From assembly GCA_905235825.1 (NCBI GenBank), contig CAJONH010000006.1:1-35735 (forward strand): a stretch of DNA of 35,735 nucleotides, in the 5' to 3' direction. Under the pieces are notes generated by a model. It made no database searches. It was not told where the DNA came from and was given only the letters and a program-made list of their open reading frames with translations. The translations under genes were made by a program, and so were the position numbers. The number at the start of each line of letters is the position of its first letter. Within the stretch, counting starts at the first letter, position 1. Source of the DNA: Candidatus Gastranaerophilales bacterium. GTDB lineage: Bacteria; Cyanobacteriota; Vampirovibrionia; Gastranaerophilales; Gastranaerophilaceae. Of this stretch, positions 28,061 to 35,735 are shown one piece after another.

Positions 28061-28870
28061 ATGAAAATCAAATTAATCGTGGTGCAATTGGAAGCGGCTG
28101 CAGGAAATATACAGGCAAATATAAACAAGATAGATGCTCTTATTTTAGAGCAAAATAAGTCTGACATTGATTTGATTGTATTGCCCGAATTATGGACAAC
28201 AGGCTGGGATTGTACAAATTTTAATAAATATTCCGAAGACTTATATTCATCCCAAACCTATGACTTTTTAAAAAAATTAAGTACTAAATATAATTCAAAT
28301 GTTATAGGCGGAAGTTCGGTTCTTCGTCGTGAAGGAACAAAAGACAGAAACAGCTGCTTGATTTTCAACAGGGAAGGAGAATTAAAAGCTGTATATGATA
28401 AATATCATCTTTTTTCTCATCGTGGGCAATCGGAAGGTGTATACTTGGAAGAAGGTACAACAGGTTTAATTGTAAACTCTGATATAGGTAAAATAGGAAT
28501 TTCAACCTGTTTTGATATAAGATTTCCCGAACTGTTCAGATTATATGCTTTTAAAGGTTCTGATTTTGTCGTTAATATGGCGGCATGGCCGTTAGGATTT
28601 TATGACGAATACGAAACTCTATTGCATGCCCGTGCAATAGAAAATCAAATGTATTATATTTCAAGCTGTTTGACCGGAAAAATAAATGACGAATATGCTT
28701 TTTCAGGTAATTCACAGGTTTGTGATTATCGTGGAAGAATTATTGCAAAACTTGCCCGTGAAGAAAAAGCACTTTATACTGAAATTAATACAGATGAAAT
28801 GAAAGAATACAGGCAAAAAATGCCTATTCTAAGTGATACAAAGTCCGAATACAAAATAATGGAGATATAA
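28061..28870 (+). CDS. Carbon-nitrogen hydrolase (nitrilase/omega-amidase-like)
   Basis: LPELWTTGWD (Glu), YDKYHLF (Lys), GISTCFDIRFPEL (Cys). Confidence 0.9.
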   Translation: MKIKLIVVQLEAAAGNIQANINKIDALILEQNKSDIDLIVLPELWTTGWDCTNFNKYSEDLYSSQTYDFLKKLSTKYNSNVIGGSSVLRREGTKDRNSCLIFNREGELKAVYDKYHLFSHRGQSEGVYLEEGTTGLIVNSDIGKIGISTCFDIRFPELFRLYAFKGSDFVVNMAAWPLGFYDEYETLLHARAIENQMYYISSCLTGKINDEYAFSGNSQVCDYRGRIIAKLAREEKALYTEINTDEMKEYRQKMPILSDTKSEYKIMEI

Positions 28871-30222
28871 TGAAAAAATTTTTACTGCTTATTTTAACAC
28901 TAATATTAACCGTTAACTCCGGTTTTGCGATGTCCTCTTTAAAAATGGATAAACTGATAAAAAGTTCGGGATTAACGGATACTGCAACATTGGCGGTTTC
29001 GGTAAGGAGTGCGGACTCAGGTAATGTAATTTATCAAAATAATGCAAAAAAACTTTTACATCCTGCTTCAGTATTAAAAATTTTTACAACTTATGCTGCA
29101 CTTGACACATTAGGATATGATTATGAATTTAAAACTCAATTTTATAAATTCGGAGATGATTTGTATATAAAATTAGGTGCAGACCCGATGCTTAATACAA
29201 TTCAGCTTAAATCGGCTTTTAACGAACTAAAAGCACAGGGAAGAACCTCGTTTAAAAATTTATATTTTGACGACAGCATAATAGATAAAAAAGAGTTTTC
29301 TCAAGGCTGGATGTGGGATGATGATATAAGCCCGTATACACCGAAAGTAAGTTCTTATAATTTGGACGGAAATGTGATTGCGGTCAGTTTATCACCTTCA
29401 TCAAACGGAATGATGAGTGTAAATACAAAATCAAAATATCCTATGTCCGTAATAAGTTATATAAAATCCGATTCAACAATTGACAATCTTGATATGAGCA
29501 GATATAACTGGATAAATCCCGATGTGGTTGAAGTCTATGGTATGGTTAATAAAACAAAGTCCTTTAATATACCTGTAAGCAATATGAGAAAATACTTTAT
29601 ATATAATGTAGAGCAGGCACTCGATGAATCTAAAATTCAAATAACAAATACGGCTTATGCTTCAAAACTTGTTCCCGATAATGCGGAATTATTAACCGAA
29701 ATTTCAAATCCCATTTCAAAAACTATAGCTCCTATCCTGCAATACAGTAATAATTTAATGGCGGAAACAGTTTATAAAGTTGCAGCATCAAAGAAATTTG
29801 AAGCAACGGGAACGGATTATCTTGCAGGCATTATGTTTAATGAATTTTATAAAAAGCACGGGATTGATACCGACGGCATAATAATAAAAGACGGCTGCGG
29901 AGTTTCCAGAAATAATCTTTTTTATGCCGATTGGATGACAACAGCTCTGGCAAAACTTTATAAAATGGGCGGATTTGAAAAATTTAGAGAATATATGGCT
30001 CAGGCAGGTGACGGAACCCTTTACAACAGATTATACGATTTAAGGGGAGAAGCATGGCTTAAAACAGGTTCTTTATCAAATATCAGTGCCATTTCGGGAT
30101 ATGTAAAATCCGAAGACGGTCATACTTATGCTGTAGCCGTATTAATTCAGAATTTTACGCAAAAACAATCTGAAATAAAGCGTTTGGAAGATGATATAAT
30201 TCAAGTTATTTACGGAAAATAA
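28870..30222 (+). CDS. dacB: D-alanyl-D-alanine carboxypeptidase/endopeptidase, PBP4 family
   Basis: HPASVLKIFTTYAAL (SxxK), QYSNNLMAE (SxN), LKTGSLSN (KTG); signal peptide. Confidence 0.92.
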   Translation: MKKFLLLILTLILTVNSGFAMSSLKMDKLIKSSGLTDTATLAVSVRSADSGNVIYQNNAKKLLHPASVLKIFTTYAALDTLGYDYEFKTQFYKFGDDLYIKLGADPMLNTIQLKSAFNELKAQGRTSFKNLYFDDSIIDKKEFSQGWMWDDDISPYTPKVSSYNLDGNVIAVSLSPSSNGMMSVNTKSKYPMSVISYIKSDSTIDNLDMSRYNWINPDVVEVYGMVNKTKSFNIPVSNMRKYFIYNVEQALDESKIQITNTAYASKLVPDNAELLTEISNPISKTIAPILQYSNNLMAETVYKVAASKKFEATGTDYLAGIMFNEFYKKHGIDTDGIIIKDGCGVSRNNLFYADWMTTALAKLYKMGGFEKFREYMAQAGDGTLYNRLYDLRGEAWLKTGSLSNISAISGYVKSEDGHTYAVAVLIQNFTQKQSEIKRLEDDIIQVIYGK

Positions 30223-30334
30223 ATTCCGTCCAAACATAATCGGTTTTAACTAAGTATATTTTAAAGTTGCGGTAAGCTCTGTAATGTGCTAAAATCAAGC
30301 TGTAGGAATTAGTAAAAGAAGCGGAAATCGGAAT

Positions 30335-31516
30335 ATGTTTGAAAAATTTTACTCGGAAAGAATTAAAAATACTCCATCATCATTTATAAGAGAAATTTTA
30401 AAAGTCACGCAAAGTTCCGATATTATCTCTTTTGCGGGAGGTTTACCCAATCCTATTTCATTCCCTCAGGAAGCGTTAAAGGTTTCGATGAATCGTATTG
30501 CAGATATGTACGGTGCAAAAATATATCAATATTCCACAACCTGCGGTTTGGACAGTCTTCGTGAACATATTGTTAATCGATACAAAAAACTTTGGAACAT
30601 GGATATAACAATAGATAATGTTATAATAACAACAGGTTCTCAGCAGGCTTTAGACTTAATCGGTAAAGTTTTTATAAATGAAGGCGACAATGTTATGGTT
30701 GAAAAACCTTCATATTTGGGTTTATTGCAGGTATTTTGCATGTATAAAGCTCATTTCGTAACAACAAAACTCAATGAAGACGGGCTTGATATTGAAGATT
30801 TAAAAAATACAATGAAAACTTATAAGCCGAAAGCTGCTTATTTAATTCCCAATTTCCAAAATCCTACAGGGTTAACCTATACAAAAGAAAACAGAGAAAA
30901 AGTTTTTGAAGTCATAAAAGACGAGGATATGATTTTAATTCAGGATGACCCTTATGGCGAATTGCGTTTTGAAGATAGTGAAAGAATTCCTTATATAGGA
31001 TTAAATCTTACACAGAAAAATATTTATTTAGGTTCTTTCTCGAAAATCGTAACTCCCGGAATGAGGCTGGGATACATTATTGCAAATAAAGAAATAATTA
31101 AAATGCTTGAAACCGCAAAACAAGCGTCAGATTTGCATTCAAATATATTCGGTCAATATTTGATTTCTGATTATTTATCAAACAACGATTTAGATAAACA
31201 TATCGAAAAAATTAAACATCTTTATAAAGAGCAGGCTGGTGCAATGGTCGGTGCGATGGAAGAATATTTCCCGAAAAACGTTAAGTTTACAAGACCTCAG
31301 GGCGGTATGTTTACCTGGGTAACTCTTGAAGAAGGCAAAGATGTATTGCAATTATTTGATAAAGCAATAGCAAAAAAAGTTGCTTTTGTTCCGGGACATC
31401 CTTTTTATGTAAATCCCAAGACTGTTAATACTTTTAGGCTTAATTATACAAATGCGGATTCGGATACAATAAAAACAGGCATAAAACGTTTAGCGGAAGC
31501 ATTAAATGAAATATAA
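30335..31516 (+). CDS. Class I/II PLP-dependent aminotransferase (2-aminoadipate/MocR aminotransferase-like)
   Basis: ISFAGGLPNPISFP, IPNFQNPTGLTY, LGSFSKIVTPGMRLGYI. Confidence 0.93.
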   Translation: MFEKFYSERIKNTPSSFIREILKVTQSSDIISFAGGLPNPISFPQEALKVSMNRIADMYGAKIYQYSTTCGLDSLREHIVNRYKKLWNMDITIDNVIITTGSQQALDLIGKVFINEGDNVMVEKPSYLGLLQVFCMYKAHFVTTKLNEDGLDIEDLKNTMKTYKPKAAYLIPNFQNPTGLTYTKENREKVFEVIKDEDMILIQDDPYGELRFEDSERIPYIGLNLTQKNIYLGSFSKIVTPGMRLGYIIANKEIIKMLETAKQASDLHSNIFGQYLISDYLSNNDLDKHIEKIKHLYKEQAGAMVGAMEEYFPKNVKFTRPQGGMFTWVTLEEGKDVLQLFDKAIAKKVAFVPGHPFYVNPKTVNTFRLNYTNADSDTIKTGIKRLAEALNEI

Positions 31517-31529
31517 CAACTGTTGTATT

Positions 31530-32534
31530 TTATAATGAAAGTCTTTTACTTAGTGAAGGAATAATTAACTTCCATATTTGTGCATTAGGATGTATTGTTA
31601 CCGTTCTTTCGTTTTGTAATATATCTGATATTTCCGTTTTTTTACCGATTAATTCTTCGGTTGAAAGAACTGTTATACCTTCTTTTTCCATGTCTTTCCA
31701 ATGTCCGGTATTTAACGAATTAATCGCATTTTCGCTTGAGTTCAATCCTGCCTGTTCTATAACGTCAATACTATCGGAATAAATTAAAAAAATAAGTTTT
31801 GCATCGGGGAAATTTTTATGAATATCATTATTTATTTCTTTAATATATTTTTTTATTAATTTTATTACACTTTTTTGCAATCCGTTTTTATACAAAGAAT
31901 TTACATATAATTTATTTTTAACGGATAAAACAGTGTATAAATAATCGAAATAAGAAAACTTTTGCCCTTCTAAAAGTCCGTATTTTCTTAAATAAAAATA
32001 TCTGTATTGCCTGTTAATACTGTAAGTTCTATCAAATTGAGGATAAGTATATGTTAAAATCACATATTTTAATGGATTATTTTTTGTTTGATTTTTTAAT
32101 TTTTCAATATTTTGATTATTTTTTAACTCCAATACGGCATATTCAATACCCTCCGTACAAAATGCCCAGTTATATACGGGACGTTTTGTATATTTTGAAA
32201 GTTGAGCAGAAAATGCTTCTTCTTTTGTTAAGCCTAATCCATAAGTATATGAATCGCCCAAAAGTAATATTGCATTTTTTTTATAGTCATTTCCGTTTTC
32301 TTCTCTGCCGTCATTTTTATAATATATAGGATTATCTTTAGCCGGTTTCTCATAATTAACATATAAATGATTACCAATAAGAAATTCATCTTTTAATTTT
32401 TCAAATTTTTTATAATCGGGAAATAATATAAAACCTGACGAAAAAATACTTTTATATGCAAAAATTTCGTTTGCAATAAAAAGCAATAACAATAATAAAA
32501 TATTCAGTATTATTATATATATTTTCTTTTTCAT
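31530..32534 (-). CDS. Membrane-anchored SGNH-hydrolase-like protein A
   Basis: Start revised to 32534 (ATGA overlap with the upstream gene); ILLLGDSYTYGLG GDS motif; N-terminal TM. Confidence 0.7.
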   Translation of the reverse strand: MKKKIYIIILNILLLLLLFIANEIFAYKSIFSSGFILFPDYKKFEKLKDEFLIGNHLYVNYEKPAKDNPIYYKNDGREENGNDYKKNAILLLGDSYTYGLGLTKEEAFSAQLSKYTKRPVYNWAFCTEGIEYAVLELKNNQNIEKLKNQTKNNPLKYVILTYTYPQFDRTYSINRQYRYFYLRKYGLLEGQKFSYFDYLYTVLSVKNKLYVNSLYKNGLQKSVIKLIKKYIKEINNDIHKNFPDAKLIFLIYSDSIDVIEQAGLNSSENAINSLNTGHWKDMEKEGITVLSTEELIGKKTEISDILQNERTVTIHPNAQIWKLIIPSLSKRLSL

Positions 32535-33424
32535 TTTATTTCTTCTAATTTCTTTATTAAATTCGGAACAATTACATTCCATGCCTGTTTACTTGGATGA
32601 TAATTGTCTGATATAAAATATTCTTTTTTATCCATTATACCTCCCGTTAAATCGGTTGTGGATATAACCGTAAAACCCTGCTTTACGAGTTCCTCCCAAT
32701 TTTTATGTTCTGATTTTATATACTCTTTATCACGTTCATAAATTAAAATTATAAATTTGTAATTTTTCCAATGTTTATCAAATTCTTTTTTTGTTTGAAT
32801 AAAAAAAGAATTTGCCGAATTATCGAGATATTCTTGTGAATATTTGTATACCTTATATTCGGAATAAGTTCTAAACATGTGCAGATTATATCGAAAGGGA
32901 AATTTTTCTTTTTCCAATTTTCCGTTTTTTGAAATATATCTTACCGAGGGATAAGGAAAAATGGGGTCAAAACTGCTGCAATTAGCTTTTTCCCTGTGGT
33001 CTGACGTAAAAACATAAATTATATATTCGGGATTTGGTACTTCTTTATAAAAATCCTCTCTGCGTGATTGATATAACATGGTATTTAAACCCCAGTTCCA
33101 TTCGAATGCTCTGTTATATAACGGTCTTTTCATTTTTTCGGAAAGCAAATATGCTAATGTTTCCTTATTATCAAGTTTATAACCATAAGCATAAGAACAT
33201 CCCAAAAGCAATATCGGTCTGTTTTTATATTGCAATCCGATTGGTTTACGGAGTTTTTCACGTTTTATCATTTCGTATACCTTATCAAAAGATTGAATTT
33301 TAAACAAAGAATATGCGGGCTTTTTTTTGTAATGTCTTACATTATAAAAATAACAGGCTGCTTCCGTAATTAAAAATATTATAATCAGATTAATAAATAT
33401 TATTAAAAAAAAATTTTTTTGCAT
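32531..33424 (-). CDS. Membrane-anchored SGNH-hydrolase-like protein B (paralog of A)
   Basis: ILLLGCSYAYGYKL aligned to the GDS block of A; C-terminal SDNYHPSKQAWNVIVPNL. Confidence 0.65.
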   Translation of the reverse strand: MQKNFFLIIFINLIIIFLITEAACYFYNVRHYKKKPAYSLFKIQSFDKVYEMIKREKLRKPIGLQYKNRPILLLGCSYAYGYKLDNKETLAYLLSEKMKRPLYNRAFEWNWGLNTMLYQSRREDFYKEVPNPEYIIYVFTSDHREKANCSSFDPIFPYPSVRYISKNGKLEKEKFPFRYNLHMFRTYSEYKVYKYSQEYLDNSANSFFIQTKKEFDKHWKNYKFIILIYERDKEYIKSEHKNWEELVKQGFTVISTTDLTGGIMDKKEYFISDNYHPSKQAWNVIVPNLIKKLEEIK

Positions 33425-33427
33425 AGT

Positions 33428-34765
33428 TTATTTTACTCTGTATATTTTAATTGTATTTTTGTAATTTTCTACTAACTTATATTGAGGTAAATCTGTATCT
33501 TTAGATGCAAAAATATAAACGGGTTTATCTATGGATTTAACAATTTTTTTAATATCATCATTATCAGGTATAAACCATTTCATTTCATAGGAATAAAGTT
33601 CTTTTCCGTTCATAAGTGTTACTGAAGGATTGTTTATAAAAAACGGAGCAATTTGAAACAGTATATTATCAGGATTATCAACAAACATAATAACCGAATT
33701 ATCATAATTTGAACTGTCTTTTTCCATAATTCGTCCGTATTCGTATACAATGGGACTTCCGTTTTTGAAAGATAAATCGTTTGGAGTAAAAAGAAGCAGA
33801 GCTATTAACGGATATAATAATTGACTAAAATTAATTTCATAAGTCTGATATGAATTTTGAATCCATACTGCAAAAATTAACCAAATTAAAAAGAAATAAT
33901 TGTGCTGTTGAAAACAGCAATAAACAAATGTCATAAAAAGTAATTGAAGTATTAAGGTATATAAAATGAAAAAAACAGACTGTACACCGCCTTTAGTTTT
34001 ACTTTTTATTCCGTTAAATATAATTAGGATAATTGAAACAATATAAGCTGTTATAAACGTAATATTATTTTTCAAAGGAAAGAAAAATATTTCAAAAGAG
34101 TATTTTTCGGCTGCTAAATGAAAATTGTATGTTAAATGCGGTATGGCAGTAAAAATGCCTGAAATAAATAAGATTAATAAACATAGGTTTATTTTTGACC
34201 TTTTGATATTTGTTTTTTCTTTAAAAACGTTATAAATGAATAAAAAAGAAAGCCCTGTAACTCCGATACAGGCAATTGCACTTGTATTAGCTGTAAGTGC
34301 AAGCATAATCGAGTATAAAACAGGTCTTTTAGTCTGCTCTTTAAACATATAAGCGAGAATAAATAATCCTAAAATACCGATAGAATAACATCTGGCTATA
34401 ATAGCAAAATAAGAAACCATCATAAAAGAAAACGTTATTGTTATTTTTAATGCACTGTTAAAAGGTGCTTTAAACCACATAAAGACAAGAGCTAAAAATG
34501 TAAACAAATAATTTATTATTAAAATTGAATAAGGATAAGCAAAATTTAATTTTGCAAACGGCATAATAATCAAATACCATAAAATAGGATGTCCGTGGCT
34601 TCTTAATATATCAATAAAATTTGAAGCAGTCATAAAACGGGCGGCCATATAATTTTGACTCTCGTCGCAATGAGGAATATGAGTAATCATAAAGGGGAAA
34701 GTAATTAATAGAAAAATTATCAAACAAACTATTGCTAATATATGATTTTTTTCAGTTTTAAGCAT
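33428..34765 (-). CDS. Multi-TM GT-C-type glycosyltransferase-like membrane protein
   Basis: HIPHCDESQNYMAARF and SHGHPILWYLIIMPFAKL resemble GT39/PMT-type first loop; start placed at internal Met (34765). Confidence 0.65.
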   Translation of the reverse strand: MLKTEKNHILAIVCLIIFLLITFPFMITHIPHCDESQNYMAARFMTASNFIDILRSHGHPILWYLIIMPFAKLNFAYPYSILIINYLFTFLALVFMWFKAPFNSALKITITFSFMMVSYFAIIARCYSIGILGLFILAYMFKEQTKRPVLYSIMLALTANTSAIACIGVTGLSFLFIYNVFKEKTNIKRSKINLCLLILFISGIFTAIPHLTYNFHLAAEKYSFEIFFFPLKNNITFITAYIVSIILIIFNGIKSKTKGGVQSVFFILYTLILQLLFMTFVYCCFQQHNYFFLIWLIFAVWIQNSYQTYEINFSQLLYPLIALLLFTPNDLSFKNGSPIVYEYGRIMEKDSSNYDNSVIMFVDNPDNILFQIAPFFINNPSVTLMNGKELYSYEMKWFIPDNDDIKKIVKSIDKPVYIFASKDTDLPQYKLVENYKNTIKIYRVK

Positions 34766-34788
34766 AAAACCCCTGATTTTATTTATTT

Positions 34789-35520
34789 TTATATCAGACC
34801 TGAAGCTGCAACTTTCATTGGTCCATCTATCGACGCAGTAATAAATTGTTTTGTATAGGGTGTTTCGCCTCTGCAAAGTTCCTCGGGAGTTCCCCTGAAT
34901 ACTATATTACCGTCATAGAGCATTATTACTTTATCCGAGCATCTTGTAATTGTTGACATTTGATGAGTAACAACTATGGATGTAGCTTTTGTTTCATCTC
35001 TTAATCTTAAAATATAATCTTCAATGACTGTAGAAGCAACGGGGTCAAGACCTGCTGTCGGTTCATCATAAAGAATAAAGGCGGGTTTTGTAACGATAGC
35101 ACGGGCTAAACTCACTCTTTTTTGCATACCGCCCGACAGTTCATAAGGAAATTTTTCTTCAATTCCCGACAAACCGACTGTAGCAAGACTTTTTGCAACA
35201 ATTTCTTTAAGTTGAGCTTTTGTATATTTATGTTTGTATTCTTTTCTTTCCTGTAATGCAAAAGAAATATTATCAAAAACATTAAGAGAATCAAATAATG
35301 CCGAATATTGGAAAACCATTGCAATATCACCTTCATCAATAGTAATATTGCCCGAATCCTTTTCAAGAAGCCCCGATAAAATTTTTAATATAGTACTTTT
35401 CCCTGAACCGCTGAAACCGACTATGGATAAAATTTCGCCTTTTTCAACTTCAAAAGAAATATTATTTAAAACTTTTCTTCCGTCAAATTCTTTTGTTAAA
35501 TTTTCAACTTTTATTGACAT
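34789..35520 (-). CDS. mlaF: ABC transporter ATP-binding protein, MlaF type
   Basis: Walker A GFSGSGKST, signature LSGGMQKRV, Walker B FILYDEPTAGLDP; upstream permease is MlaE-like. Confidence 0.92.
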   Translation of the reverse strand: MSIKVENLTKEFDGRKVLNNISFEVEKGEILSIVGFSGSGKSTILKILSGLLEKDSGNITIDEGDIAMVFQYSALFDSLNVFDNISFALQERKEYKHKYTKAQLKEIVAKSLATVGLSGIEEKFPYELSGGMQKRVSLARAIVTKPAFILYDEPTAGLDPVASTVIEDYILRLRDETKATSIVVTHQMSTITRCSDKVIMLYDGNIVFRGTPEELCRGETPYTKQFITASIDGPMKVAASGLI

Positions 35521-35555
35521 ATTTTTTCCTCTTAGCGTGCTTAAAAAGCATTATA

Positions 35556-35735
35556 TTAAACATAAAAAGCAATTGCAAAAATGCAGTCTATAATTACTAT
35601 TGCTACAAATGAAAGTACAACAGCTTTTGTAGTGGCATTTCCTACTCCTTTGGCACCGCCTTTGGCTTCATATCCGCAGCTTGAGCTTATCAGACTTATA
35701 GCTCCTCCTATACATGCGGATTTGAAAAGCATTAT
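35556..35735 (-). CDS. mlaE: MlaE-type ABC permease, C-terminal part (truncated by window edge)
   Basis: Translation …MLFKSACIGGAISLISSSCGYEAKGGAKGVGNATTKAVVLSFVAIVIIDCIFAIAFYV*, the conserved MlaE C-terminus. Confidence 0.88.
   Translation of the reverse strand: MMLFKSACIGGAISLISSSCGYEAKGGAKGVGNATTKAVVLSFVAIVIIDCIFAIAFYV

Noticed and set aside
1-35735. CRISPR arrays, tRNA and rRNA genes
   Set aside because: No regularly spaced direct repeats and no recognisable tRNA/rRNA sequence found by reading; a tRNAscan/Infernal run would be decisive

Overview
AT-rich bacterial chromosome window with compact gene order. The gene content and protein style resemble Candidatus Melainabacteria/Gastranaerophilales, but this is inference without a database search. 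Most of it is housekeeping: nadE, a MATE exporter, serA with an AGT-like aminotransferase, malic enzyme, plsY, der, tolC, a GlmS-like SIS isomerase, DAHP synthase, a nitrilase, a PBP4-type carboxypeptidase, an aminotransferase, a surface-polysaccharide-like cluster, and mlaF/mlaE. Scattered among these are genes of unknown function without obvious Sec signals: a calpain-like protease, an HExxH protein, a RelA/SpoT-fold protein, a coiled-coil/EF-hand-like protein and several Gly/Ala-zipper proteins. Main candidates for new biology: (1) a compact intergenic locus at 5421-5600 with a 15-aa hydrophobic ORF opposed by a short terminated antisense RNA, resembling a type I toxin-antitoxin or anti-SD sRNA; (2) a dispersed effector-like gene set, four members of which share a CAATTT-N17/18-TATAWA upstream signature; (3) a near-consensus sigma-28 promoter before the 722-aa protein; (4) a MITE-like element whose terminal repeat supplies the stop codon of the HExxH gene; (5) a malic enzyme with an apparent degenerate internal duplication. 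No rRNA, tRNA or CRISPR array was recognised.
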